The notes under the pieces: generated by a model
Databases searched by the model: none
What the model was told of the DNA's origin: nothing
The model's input: the letters and a program-made list of their open reading frames with translations, nothing else
Assembly: GCA_009885515.1 (NCBI GenBank)
Contig: VFKO01000206.1
Span: 1-13,697 of the forward strand
Direction: 5' to 3'
DNA length: 13,697 nucleotides
Source of the DNA: Rhodobiaceae bacterium
GTDB lineage: Bacteria; Pseudomonadota; Alphaproteobacteria; Micropepsales; Micropepsaceae
Part shown: in pieces, positions 6,729-13,697 of the stretch
Layout: each line of letters opens with the position of its first letter
Numbering within the stretch: the stretch's first letter is position 1
Made by a program: the position numbers and the translations under genes

Positions 6729-8684
6729 TTAACGCGTTCCACCCTTTTTCTTCTCTTCGTCAACTTCTTCATAATCAGCATCGACCACGTCTCCGTCGGC
6801 CGAGCCTGGCTTTGCGTCACTGCCAGAAGCAGGCCCGCTGTCGCCGGTGTCCCCAGGCGCCCCCCCGTCGGCGCCCATGCCTTTATACATCGCTTCACCG
6901 AGCTTCATCGATGCCTGCATCAAGGCTTCCGTCTTCGAACGGATCAAATCCGGGTCCTCTCCCTTCACGGCCTCTTTGACGTCTGTGAGGGCATTCTCAA
7001 TTGCACCACGTTCACCGGCGCCAACTTTGTCGCCATGCTCTTTAAGCGTCTTTTCCATATCGTGCACAGTGGCTTCCGCACGATTGCGAGTCTCCACAAG
7101 GTCACGGCGCTTTTTGTCTTCCCCTGCGTGTTCCTGGGCGTCACGCATCATTTCCTGGATCTCGGATTCAGACAGCCCACCCGAGGCCTGGATCTTGATC
7201 GTCTGCTCTTTGTTGGTTGCCTTGTCTTTGGCCAAAACCGTGACGAGGCCATTCGCATCAATGTCGAAGGTGACTTCAATTTGCGGCATGCCCCGCGGCG
7301 AAGGCGGGATTCCGACAAGGTCAAACTGACCAAGAAACTTATTATCCTTGGCCATCTCGCGTTCACCTTGGAACACACGAATGGTCACCGCCGTTTGTCC
7401 GTCTTCGGCGGTCGAGAACACTTGCGACTTCTTGGTCGGAATGGTTGTGTTCTTATCGATCAAACGCGTGAACACACCGCCCAATGTCTCGATACCCAGT
7501 GACAGTGGAGTAACGTCGAGCAACAGGACGTCTTTGACTTCGCCTTTCAAGACACCCGCCTGAATAGCGGCGCCCACTGCAACCACTTCGTCAGGGTTCA
7601 CACCCTTGTGCGGTTCCTTGCCGAAGAAATCTTTCACGACCTGCTGAACTTTCGGCATGCGGATCATGCCGCCGACAAGCACCACTTCGTCGATATCGGC
7701 GGGCGTAACACCGGCATCTTTCATGCACGCTTTGACCGGCGCGATGGTCCGTTGGATCAACTCATCGACCAGCGACTCTAATTTCGCCCGTGTCAGCTTG
7801 GTGTTCAGATGCTTTGGCCCCGATGCATCCGCCGTGATAAACGGCAAATTGACTTCAGTTTGAACTTGCGAAGACAATTCAATCTTGGCTTTTTCGGCCG
7901 CTTCCTTCAGGCGCTGCAAAGCCAGGCGGTCCTTGCGTAAATCAATACCTTGTTCGCGCTTGAACTCGTCCGCCAGGAAATCGACGATACGCATGTCGAA
8001 ATCTTCGCCGCCCAGGAACGTGTCACCGTTCGTGGCTTTAACCTCAAAGACGCCGTCGCCGATTTCCAGAATCGATATGTCGAAAGTGCCGCCGCCCAAA
8101 TCGTACACTGCGATCGTGGCGGTCTTATCTTTTTTATCAAGGCCATAAGCCAGCGCCGCCGCGGTCGGCTCGTTGATGATGCGCAAAACTTCAAGGCCTG
8201 CGATCCGGCCGGCATCTTTGGTGGCTTGCCGTTGGGCGTCGTTGAAATATGCTGGAACTGTGATGACGGCCTGAGTGACCTTCTCGCCAAGGTAGGCTTC
8301 CGCCGTTTCTTTCATTTTCTGCAGCGTATAGGCAGAAATCTGCGATGGCGATATTTTCTCATTATCCCGGCCTGAAACCCAGGCATCGCCATTATCGGCT
8401 TTGACGATTTTGTACGGCACCATGCCCATGTCTTTTTGCGTCATCGGGTCTTCGAACTTGCGTCCGATCAGCCGCTTGATGGCAAAGAAAGTATGTTCAG
8501 GATTAGTAACACCCTGACGCTTGGCGGATTGACCAACCAGCCGTTCGCCGTCCTTGGTAAATGCGACAATGGAGGGAGTGGTACGTGCGCCTTCGGCGTT
8601 CTCGATAACCTTGGGTTGGCCGCCATCCATAATCGCGACGCAAGAATTGGTCGTTCCGAGATCGATGCCGATAACTTTAGCCAT
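6729..8684 (-). CDS. dnaK: Molecular chaperone DnaK (Hsp70)
   Basis: DnaK is the ATP-driven cytoplasmic chaperone of 651 residues, close to the usual family length. The N-terminal phosphate loop is GIDLGTTNS (6-14). The second phosphate motif is VYDLGGGTFDISIL, and VVLVGGMIRMP is the third Hsp70 signature. The interdomain linker appears as DVLLLDVTPLSLGIETLGG. The C-terminal lid ends in a Gly/Ser/Asp-rich tail with VVDADYEEVDEEKKK, typical of bacterial DnaK. The ATG at 8684 follows an AGAAAGG ribosome site and starts MAKVIGIDLG. It works with DnaJ (next gene) and GrpE (encoded upstream on the same strand). A sigma-32 type promoter lies at 8820-8848, about 130 bases from the start. No CIRCE element is seen, so sigma-32 rather than HrcA probably controls it. 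Confidence 0.98.
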   Translation of the reverse strand: MAKVIGIDLGTTNSCVAIMDGGQPKVIENAEGARTTPSIVAFTKDGERLVGQSAKRQGVTNPEHTFFAIKRLIGRKFEDPMTQKDMGMVPYKIVKADNGDAWVSGRDNEKISPSQISAYTLQKMKETAEAYLGEKVTQAVITVPAYFNDAQRQATKDAGRIAGLEVLRIINEPTAAALAYGLDKKDKTATIAVYDLGGGTFDISILEIGDGVFEVKATNGDTFLGGEDFDMRIVDFLADEFKREQGIDLRKDRLALQRLKEAAEKAKIELSSQVQTEVNLPFITADASGPKHLNTKLTRAKLESLVDELIQRTIAPVKACMKDAGVTPADIDEVVLVGGMIRMPKVQQVVKDFFGKEPHKGVNPDEVVAVGAAIQAGVLKGEVKDVLLLDVTPLSLGIETLGGVFTRLIDKNTTIPTKKSQVFSTAEDGQTAVTIRVFQGEREMAKDNKFLGQFDLVGIPPSPRGMPQIEVTFDIDANGLVTVLAKDKATNKEQTIKIQASGGLSESEIQEMMRDAQEHAGEDKKRRDLVETRNRAEATVHDMEKTLKEHGDKVGAGERGAIENALTDVKEAVKGEDPDLIRSKTEALMQASMKLGEAMYKGMGADGGAPGDTGDSGPASGSDAKPGSADGDVVDADYEEVDEEKKKGGTR

Positions 8685-8719
8685 TGTTCAATAAACCTTT
8701 CTGTTCGGCGGATGGACCG

Positions 8720-8748
8720 GGGCCTTCGTGAGTGTCTTGGAAGCGCCC
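8720..8748 (-). promoter_or_regulatory. Hairpin in the predicted dnaK 5' leader
   Basis: On the minus strand GGGCGCTTC pairs with GAAGGCCC, giving eight base pairs with one bulged G and a 12-base loop. It lies about 36 bases upstream of the dnaK ATG and downstream of the predicted transcription start. No U-run follows, so it is not an intrinsic terminator. It might affect mRNA stability or translation. It does not look like a ROSE or fourU thermometer, because the ribosome site is not in the stem. Confidence 0.35.
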
Positions 8749-8819
8749 GCAATCATCCCCGGTGAAATCGGGAGCAATGCGTGGGTGTCGCCGCTATAGT
8801 CCGCAGCTTTCAAGGCCAC

Positions 8820-8848
8820 ATATAGGGGGGAGCTCCATGGGCCGCAAG
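8820..8848 (-). promoter_or_regulatory. Heat-shock (sigma-32 / RpoH) promoter of dnaK-dnaJ
   Basis: Read on the minus strand, CTTGCGG (8848-8842) is followed by CCCCCTATAT, with CCTATAT at 8826-8820. The spacing between CTTG and CCTATAT is 18 bases. This fits the alphaproteobacterial heat-shock pattern as I recall it (CTTG, 17-18 bases, CYTATNT) at every conserved position. The predicted RNA start, near 8813, gives a leader of roughly 130 bases before dnaK. Confidence 0.7.
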
Positions 8849-8891
8849 GCGGCGAAACTGCCACTGACGGAAATAATCAAACGTCTAAGCA

Positions 8892-8898
8892 CTTGAAA
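8892..8898 (+). promoter_or_regulatory. Possible sigma-32 -35 element facing the small membrane gene
   Basis: CTTGAAA is a perfect -35 for sigma-32. The best -10 at a legal spacing is CCTGTGG, 17 bases after CTTG, which matches CYTATNT at only four of six informative positions. The call is therefore weak. If real, it would make the membrane protein gene heat-inducible and divergent from dnaK. Confidence 0.25.
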
Positions 8899-9029
8899 AC
8901 AAATGAACACTGCCTGTGGATGCAATCGATCATGGGTCAAGTCAGACGTTTTCGCAACTCCGGTCATACATTCGCCATAACCCCATCCCACAAAAGAGAA
9001 TGATCGGTTGAGCTGAGGGCTGCTTCGAA

Positions 9030-9332
9030 ATGTCCAGACAAGGGCGTGCGCCGTCCATTTTGGCGTCGGCGGGAACAACGTTTTTATTGACAGCAACCAC
9101 AGCGTCGGCAGTGGCTCAAAAGCCCACGATTTCGGGCAATGGCTGGGTCGCAATTTCCATACTCATCGGCCTGGTGGCCATCATCTATTTCGTGATTATG
9201 GGCGCGCTCAGCATCGAAGCGCGCGACGCACGTATGGGGCGCAGTCGTTCAAAGCGGGACGACGGTTGGTTTGGAATATTCCCCATATCCAATCGCGACC
9301 ACCATGGAGATGGCGACGCCGATGCAAACTAG
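9030..9332 (+). CDS. Small membrane protein of unknown function between dnaK and grpE
   Basis: This 100-residue protein has a signal-like N-terminus: SILASAGTTFLLTATTASAVA with an AVA site, so cleavage after residue 29 is possible. One clear membrane helix follows (WVAISILIGLVAIIYFVIMGAL, about 39-60). The C-terminal tail begins with basic residues (EARDARMGRSRSKRDDGWFG) and ends with acidic and His residues (NRDHHGDGDADAN). The positive-inside rule puts the tail in the cytoplasm. A GAGGG ribosome site lies about ten bases before the ATG. It is read opposite to the surrounding chaperone genes and its TAG directly abuts the grpE stop with no gap. I do not recognise the family. Alternatively, the N-terminal hydrophobic stretch is a second membrane anchor rather than a cleaved signal. 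Confidence 0.7.
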   Translation: MSRQGRAPSILASAGTTFLLTATTASAVAQKPTISGNGWVAISILIGLVAIIYFVIMGALSIEARDARMGRSRSKRDDGWFGIFPISNRDHHGDGDADAN

Positions 9333-9995
9333 CTATGCACTGGTGTCCAGGGAAGATCCTGGCGCTACAGAACGGCCGTTCTCTTGCGGCGCGGCCCTCA
9401 GCGGTTGAGCAGCAATTGCCACCTTCGCAGCACGAAGCAACCGTTCCCCAATAACATAACCATGCTCAGCCACCGCGATGATTGAGCCGGCCGCATGCTG
9501 GTCACTCGGAAGCTCGGCGATCGCATCATGGAGGTTTGGATTGAATTTCTGGCCAACGGCATCGATCCTCTTGATCGCAAATCGCTCGAAAACTCCCATC
9601 AATTGACGCTGCGTCGCTTCAATTCCATCGAAGACAGATTGTACATCTGCCGGCAGCGCCAACCGTTTCTCAGGCGTCATGATGTCGAGCGCGCGCTCGA
9701 AATTGTCGGCAACATTCAACAGTTCCTTGGCAAACCGGGAAAACGCAAACTGGGCAGCGTCGTTTTTCTCACGCTCCGCACGCTTGCGCAGATTTTCCAT
9801 GTCGGCGACCGAGCGCAAATAACGATCTTTCAATTCCGCAAGTTCGCTGCTCAGCGCGGCGATTTGCGCTGCCTCGCGCACAATGTCGGCACCCTCCAGG
9901 CTCAAGGCGTCATTCGCCCGCGCACTTTGTGGCATGTCGCTGGCCGCATTTAATGCAGCATTGAAAGCGTCTTCGTCGTTTTTCGGTTCGTTCAT
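9333..9995 (-). CDS. grpE: Nucleotide exchange factor GrpE
   Basis: GrpE releases ADP from DnaK and so resets the chaperone cycle. The 220-residue protein has an acidic, low-complexity N-terminus (1-35), a long helix forming the dimer coiled coil (about 40-95, including LKDRYLRSVADMENLRKRAE) and a C-terminal beta domain. The family motif spans GQKFNPNLHDAIAEL (148-162) and HGYVIGERLLRAAKVAIA (178-195). An Ala/Pro/Ser-rich tail follows. The ATG at 9995 is preceded by GAGAG, 20 bases after the hrcA stop, so hrcA-grpE is an operon. It lies upstream of dnaK-dnaJ on the same strand but is separated by the oppositely oriented membrane gene. Confidence 0.96.
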   Translation of the reverse strand: MNEPKNDEDAFNAALNAASDMPQSARANDALSLEGADIVREAAQIAALSSELAELKDRYLRSVADMENLRKRAEREKNDAAQFAFSRFAKELLNVADNFERALDIMTPEKRLALPADVQSVFDGIEATQRQLMGVFERFAIKRIDAVGQKFNPNLHDAIAELPSDQHAAGSIIAVAEHGYVIGERLLRAAKVAIAAQPLRAAPQENGRSVAPGSSLDTSA

Positions 9996-10015
9996 AGCTA
10001 TTAACTCTCAAATAA

Positions 10016-11116
10016 TTACTTTTGCTGACTTATCAATCGGCTGATCACACGCGCAGTATAATCCACCATGGGCACGATGCGTGCGTAGTTGATACGCGTC
10101 GGTCCAATTACACCGATGACCCCCACAACTCTCTGCGCTTGGTCGGCATAAGGGGCGGCAATGACGGATGAGCCGGACAAGGAATAGAGCTTGCTTTCAG
10201 CGCCAATGAAAATGCGCACACCATCGCCCTGCTTGGCAAGCTCAAGCATTTGGATCAAATCATTTTTGCGTTCTATGTCGTCGAAAAGCCTGCGAACCCG
10301 TTCTAGCTCACCAGTTGCAGCTACATCTTCAAGCAATCGCGACTGGCCGCGGACGATCAGTGACGGTGTAGACCCTCCTGGCCCCGCAAGCCCGCCCCAT
10401 TCAGCGAGCCCTGCAGAAACGAGGCGGGCGGCGAGTCCATCGACTTCCGACTTTTGGGCGGTGATTTCGTTTAAGATGTCCGAGCGAACTTCTTCGAGCG
10501 TACGTCCCCGCATTCGGGCGCTCAAATAATTCCCCGCTTCAATGAAGGAGGATGGCGGAAGCCCAAGCGGAGTCTCAATCACGCGGTTCTCTACCGATCC
10601 GTCTTCGCCCACCATAATCACAAGCGTTCGTTGTGGAGCCAGAGGAACGAATTCAACGTGCTTGAGAGCGGGATCCCGCTTGGATGTAACCACAAGTCCG
10701 GCACATTGGCTCAAACCGGACAACAAAGTAGAAGCCTGCGTCAAGACATCGTCAATGGTGCGCCCGCTTGCGGCGAGTTGGCTATCGATTCCCTTGCGGT
10801 CCTCAGCATTCAAATTGCCGACTTCCAGCAACCCATCGACAAAAAAGCGCAATCCCAATTGTGTCGGCACTCGCCCCGCGCTGGTATGAGGTGCATCCAA
10901 CAAACCGGCGCTCTCAAGATCCGACATCACGTTGCGGATCGAGGCCGACGATAAGGCAATCGTGCCGCGCTGCGAAAGTGTCCGGGAACCAACCGGTTCA
11001 CCCGTTTCCAGATACGACTCGACGATATTACGAAAAATTTCGCGCGAGCGTTCGCTTAGCTCACCGATCAGGCTTGGTTGGACGGGTTTTGAAGTCGGCA
11101 CGAGGTGTGTGTTCAT
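10016..11116 (-). CDS. hrcA: Heat-inducible transcription repressor HrcA
   Basis: HrcA represses chaperone genes (typically groESL) by binding the CIRCE inverted repeat, and needs GroEL for activity. From the ATG at 11116 it has 366 residues. The N-terminal winged-helix domain (about 20-95) includes ERSREIFRNIVESYLETGEPVGSRTLS and the signature HTSAGRVPT (77-85). A GAF-like core follows, and the C-terminal signature is GVIGPTRINYARIVPMVDY. The start is uncertain: a TTG at 11143 would add nine residues (MGSIWPNSG), and the ATG at 11116 has AGGA immediately adjacent, which is too close for a ribosome site. A short upstream frame (11113-11160) ends in ATGA over this ATG and may supply coupling. 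No CIRCE copy is visible in this window, so its targets are probably elsewhere. Confidence 0.95.
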   Translation of the reverse strand: MNTHLVPTSKPVQPSLIGELSERSREIFRNIVESYLETGEPVGSRTLSQRGTIALSSASIRNVMSDLESAGLLDAPHTSAGRVPTQLGLRFFVDGLLEVGNLNAEDRKGIDSQLAASGRTIDDVLTQASTLLSGLSQCAGLVVTSKRDPALKHVEFVPLAPQRTLVIMVGEDGSVENRVIETPLGLPPSSFIEAGNYLSARMRGRTLEEVRSDILNEITAQKSEVDGLAARLVSAGLAEWGGLAGPGGSTPSLIVRGQSRLLEDVAATGELERVRRLFDDIERKNDLIQMLELAKQGDGVRIFIGAESKLYSLSGSSVIAAPYADQAQRVVGVIGVIGPTRINYARIVPMVDYTARVISRLISQQK

Positions 11117-11160
11117 TCCTGAGTTCGGCCAAATTGAGCCCAAACGGTCATTGCTTCCAT
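11113..11160 (-). CDS. Candidate 15-codon leader ORF overlapping the hrcA start
   Basis: The frame MEAMTVWAQFGRTQE ends at a TGA that overlaps the hrcA ATG as ATGA. This could provide translational coupling for an hrcA start that otherwise lacks a correctly spaced ribosome site. There is no evident ribosome site for the leader itself, and so short a frame can occur by chance. Confidence 0.2.
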   Translation of the reverse strand: MEAMTVWAQFGRTQE

Positions 11161-11222
11161 AGGAAGTGAGGGGCTAGGTAGCGCCTGCGCCCCCAAACTT
11201 CAAGACAAGGAACACTTTCGTA

Positions 11223-11945
11223 ATGCGCCCATCAGGCCGGCTTTCCCATCAACTACGCGAAGTTTCGCTCGAGCCGGGTTTTTCGGCCCATGCCGAAGGC
11301 TCGTGTTTTGTGAAGTTTGGGCGAACGCATGTTTTGTGTACCGCGAGCTTGGAGAACGGCGTTCCGCCGTTCCTCAAGGGCACCGGTAAAGGCTGGGTCA
11401 CGGCCGAGTATGGCATGTTGCCGCGCGCAACTGGCGAGCGCATGCGGCGCGAAGCCGCGACCGGAAAGCAGTCTGGCCGCACCCAGGAAATCCAACGCCT
11501 CATTGGCCGGTCCTTGCGGGCAATTACAGATCTGTCAGGCTTCGGCGAGCGGCAAATCGTCTTGGATTGTGATGTCATCCAGGCCGATGGCGGGACACGA
11601 ACGGCAGCAATAACCGGCGCCTTTGTAGCCTTGCACAAATGTTTTGAGCTCATGAAACGCGATCAGCTGATCAAGTCGATTCCGGTCAAAGACCACGTCG
11701 CAGCGATCTCGTGCGGAATCCACAAGGGTGTCAGCGTTCTCGACCTCGACTACGATGAAGATTCAACTGCCGGCACCGATGCAAATTTTGTCATGACGGG
11801 TAAAGGCAGTTTGGTCGAAATTCAAGGCACCGCTGAGGGCGAACCTTTCAGCGAAGCTGAGTTCATGGAACTCATGTCTCTGGCCCGCAAAGGTATTGCC
11901 GATCTTGTCGAAGTCCAACGCAAAGCAATCGGTCCAATAAAATGA
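11223..11945 (+). CDS. rph: Ribonuclease PH
   Basis: RNase PH is a phosphorolytic 3'-5' exoribonuclease that trims tRNA 3' ends, using phosphate and releasing nucleoside diphosphates. The 240-residue length is normal for the family, which forms a ring-shaped hexamer. It starts MRPSGRLSHQLREVSLEPG, matching the family. The phosphate-binding segment DVIQADGGTRTA (117-128) and the metal/catalytic Asp region DLDYDEDSTAGTD (Asp180, Asp186) are intact. A weak AAGG site lies about 12 bases upstream of the ATG. Its stop overlaps the rdgB ATG as ATGA. It is divergent from hrcA across about 105 bases that must hold both promoters. The rph-next-to-hrcA arrangement is, as I recall, common in alphaproteobacteria. 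Confidence 0.97.
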   Translation: MRPSGRLSHQLREVSLEPGFSAHAEGSCFVKFGRTHVLCTASLENGVPPFLKGTGKGWVTAEYGMLPRATGERMRREAATGKQSGRTQEIQRLIGRSLRAITDLSGFGERQIVLDCDVIQADGGTRTAAITGAFVALHKCFELMKRDQLIKSIPVKDHVAAISCGIHKGVSVLDLDYDEDSTAGTDANFVMTGKGSLVEIQGTAEGEPFSEAEFMELMSLARKGIADLVEVQRKAIGPIK

Positions 11946-12544
11946 CGCGCCGGTTGGTTGGGGGCAAATTGGTTGTGGCAAGCCACAACCCAGGAAAAGT
12001 TCATGAAATCGCCACTCTCATGGCGCCGTTCAACATCCAAGCCATTTCAGCCTCAAGCCTCAAATTGGCGGAACCGGAAGAAACAGAGGCGACGTTTGCG
12101 GGCAATGCATTGATCAAGGCGAAAGCTGCTGCAATCGCGTCCAAACTCCCCGCGCTGTCAGATGATTCAGGCCTGTGCGTGGATGCCCTGGATGGACAAC
12201 CGGGAGTCTATTCTGCGCGCTGGGCGGGGCCAGCCAAAGATTTTCAGCTCGCGATGTTGACACTCCACGAACGCATGCAGCAAGCAAACGCTACGACATA
12301 CAATGCGCATTTCACTTGCGCGCTCGCGCTCGCATGGCCCGATGGCGAGAGCGAAGTGTTCGAAGGTGAAGTCGCGGGGGAGATCGTTTGGCCACCTCGA
12401 GGGAACTTGGGATTTGGATACGATCCGATATTTGTCCCCGAAGGCTATGCACTAACATTTGGCGAGATGCCGCCCGCTCAAAAACATGGCATGTCTCATC
12501 GCGCACGCGCCTTCAAAAAATTCGTGAGCGCGTGTCTTGGCTGA
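11942..12544 (+). CDS. rdgB: XTP/dITP pyrophosphatase RdgB (HAM1 family)
   Basis: RdgB hydrolyses non-canonical purine triphosphates (ITP, dITP, XTP) to the monophosphate and pyrophosphate, keeping deaminated bases out of DNA and RNA. The 200-residue protein has the N-terminal substrate loop ASHNPGK (13-19), the acidic metal site LSDDSGLCVDAL (Asp74, Asp75) with GVYSARWAG (88-96), the purine-binding FGYDPIF (158-164) and the C-terminal SHRARAF (185-191). Its ATG overlaps the rph stop, and its end overlaps the hemW start by eight bases, so the three genes are probably cotranscribed and coupled. Confidence 0.97.
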   Translation: MTRRLVGGKLVVASHNPGKVHEIATLMAPFNIQAISASSLKLAEPEETEATFAGNALIKAKAAAIASKLPALSDDSGLCVDALDGQPGVYSARWAGPAKDFQLAMLTLHERMQQANATTYNAHFTCALALAWPDGESEVFEGEVAGEIVWPPRGNLGFGYDPIFVPEGYALTFGEMPPAQKHGMSHRARAFKKFVSACLG

Positions 12545-13688
12545 GCCGGGTCCCGGAAGGGGGCTTTATGTTCACTGGCCATTTTGCTTGTCGAAGTGCC
12601 CGTACTGCGATTTCAATAGTCACGTGCGTACGAAAATCGATGCCCGGTCCTACGTCGATGCACTGATACGCGAACTGCGCTCGGTGGCAGCCCGCCTCTC
12701 CGATCGATCGCCTCTTGACTCGGTATTCTTCGGTGGCGGCACCCCGTCTCTGATGCCGGGCCAAATCGTTGGCGAAATCATTGCGCAGGCACACGCATTG
12801 TTCGGCTTTGCTGACGGCATCGAAATCACGCTCGAAGCAAATCCTACCAGCACCGATGCCGGCCGGTTTCGCGACTATCGTGCCGCCGGCGTCAACCGTG
12901 CCTCGCTTGGTGTGCAGGCCTTGAACGACACCGATCTTCGGGCACTCGGCCGTCTTCACACCGTGGATGAAGCCCTCAGAGCCGTCGAGCTTGCCCAGAG
13001 TGTATTCCCGCGTGTGTCGTTTGACTTGATTTATGCGAGGCCCAATCAAACTTCGGCCCAATGGACCTCCGAGCTGGAACGCGCATTACAGCAAGGTTGC
13101 ACACATTACTCGTTGTACCAGCTCACATTTGAAGAAGGCACGCCGTTTCATGCAGCGCTTTCACGGGGCGCCATGAAAGAGTTGGATGTCGAAACGGCAG
13201 CTTCGATTTACGAGCTAACGCAGGACAGAATGAACGCCGCCGGGTTGCCGGCATATGAAATTTCCAATCATGCGGCACCCGGCGATGAATCGCGCCATAA
13301 TCTCGTCTACTGGCGCTACGGAGACTATTTGGGCGTTGGCCCCGGGGCACACGGACGCCTGACAATCGACGGCCAGCGCATCGCGACCGAAACCGAACGC
13401 TCACCCGAAGCGTGGCTCAAACTTGTTGCAGGCCGCAGCGACGGCTTTACCAAGTGGGAAATCATCAACCAGGAACAACAAGGGACCGAAGCTCTTTTGA
13501 TGGGAATGCGCCTCAGTGAAGGGCTCCATCTCGAATCTATCGAGGAAAAATTTGCCCGCAAGATTTCCAGAACCCGCCTTTCGGCCCTTCAGTCCCAAGG
13601 ATTTGTCACACTCCAAGCCGGGCGCCTGCGCGCAACAGCGCGCGGCCGGTTGGTGCTCAATTCCGTGTTGAAGGAACTCGTCTCTTAG
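12537..13688 (+). CDS. hemW: Radical SAM haem chaperone HemW
   Basis: HemW is a radical SAM protein related to HemN that binds haem and is thought to insert it into respiratory enzymes. The 383-residue protein has the cluster motif WPFCLSKCPYCDF with Cys17, Cys21 and Cys24 binding the [4Fe-4S] cluster. The extra Cys of true HemN (CxxxCxxCxC) is replaced by Phe, which supports HemW. GGGTPSLM and the HemW box HNLVYWRYGDYLGVGPGAHG follow, and the C-terminal HemN_C-like domain ends at the TAG. The start is a TTG at 12537: an in-frame stop at 12525 and the lack of any ATG or GTG before the Cys motif leave no better choice. It overlaps rdgB by eight bases. Only nine bases follow it in the window. 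Confidence 0.95.
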   Translation: MAEPGPGRGLYVHWPFCLSKCPYCDFNSHVRTKIDARSYVDALIRELRSVAARLSDRSPLDSVFFGGGTPSLMPGQIVGEIIAQAHALFGFADGIEITLEANPTSTDAGRFRDYRAAGVNRASLGVQALNDTDLRALGRLHTVDEALRAVELAQSVFPRVSFDLIYARPNQTSAQWTSELERALQQGCTHYSLYQLTFEEGTPFHAALSRGAMKELDVETAASIYELTQDRMNAAGLPAYEISNHAAPGDESRHNLVYWRYGDYLGVGPGAHGRLTIDGQRIATETERSPEAWLKLVAGRSDGFTKWEIINQEQQGTEALLMGMRLSEGLHLESIEEKFARKISRTRLSALQSQGFVTLQAGRLRATARGRLVLNSVLKELVS

Positions 13689-13697
13689 GATTTAGAA

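Larger units (their letters stand above)
8685..9029. other. Divergent intergenic control region between dnaK and the small membrane gene
   Basis: This 345-base region contains no convincing gene on either strand. It holds the dnaK sigma-32 type promoter (8820-8848, minus), a leader hairpin (8720-8748), a perfect CTTGAAA at 8892-8898 on the plus strand facing the small membrane gene, and a further CTTGAAA at 8808-8814 on the minus strand without a properly placed -10. No CIRCE inverted repeat is visible. Beyond these elements I see nothing I can assign. Confidence 0.6.

Noticed and set aside
8791..8814. A second sigma-32 promoter for dnaK using CTTGAAA at 8808-8814
   Set aside because: The nearest -10-like sequence, CTATAG, is only 11 bases after CTTG, too close, and nothing suitable lies at 16-18 bases.
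8981..8988. CCCCATCC as a sigma-32 -10 for the small membrane gene
   Set aside because: It resembles CCCCATNT, but no CTTGAAA-like element lies at the required distance upstream.
11176..11204. A heat-shock promoter for hrcA-grpE using CTTGAAG at 11198-11204 (minus strand)
   Set aside because: The best -10-like sequence, CCTAGCC, is 22 bases away and matches poorly; a conventional promoter in this gap is as likely.
8685..11222. CIRCE inverted repeat controlled by HrcA
   Set aside because: No TTAGCACTC or GAGTGCTAA pair was found upstream of dnaK, grpE or hrcA.

Overview
The window looks like ordinary chromosome of an alphaproteobacterium whose order I cannot fix. The base composition is moderately GC-rich and even throughout. 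Four things support this placement: a stand-alone hisE; hrcA-grpE divergent from rph-rdgB-hemW; a COG0523 GTPase next to a WD40 protein; and a dnaK promoter that fits the alphaproteobacterial heat-shock (sigma-32) pattern. I see no phage, transposon, CRISPR, rRNA or tRNA.

Layout: (1) 2-795: the 3' end of a PfkB-family sugar/adenosine kinase (+), convergent with hisE (-); their stop codons overlap. (2) 917-5546: a + strand metal cluster. It holds a 41-codon membrane mini-ORF, a zinc-type ABC importer (znuC, znuB and znuA, each start overlapping the previous stop as ATGA), a COG0523 GTPase with a CxCC motif and a His/acid loop, and an apparently eight-repeat WD40 propeller. (3) 5543-8684: dnaK-dnaJ (-) behind a good sigma-32 promoter. 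(4) 8685-9332: a 345-base divergent control region and a small membrane protein (+). (5) 9333-11116: hrcA-grpE (-). (6) 11223-13688: rph-rdgB-hemW (+), tightly packed with overlapping junctions.

How the genes work together: the metal cluster imports zinc (SBP captures it in the periplasm, permease and ATPase move it) and probably allocates it inside the cell (GTPase, perhaps with the propeller). The heat-shock block encodes the full DnaK-DnaJ-GrpE machine and the HrcA repressor. The rph-rdgB-hemW block covers tRNA 3'-end trimming, nucleotide-pool cleaning and haem handling.

The best leads are the unannotated mini-ORF coupled to znuC, the WD40 protein placed as a possible partner of the zinc GTPase, and the small membrane protein between grpE and dnaK. 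Most of the rest is conserved housekeeping. I found no clear evidence of a wholly new multi-gene system.
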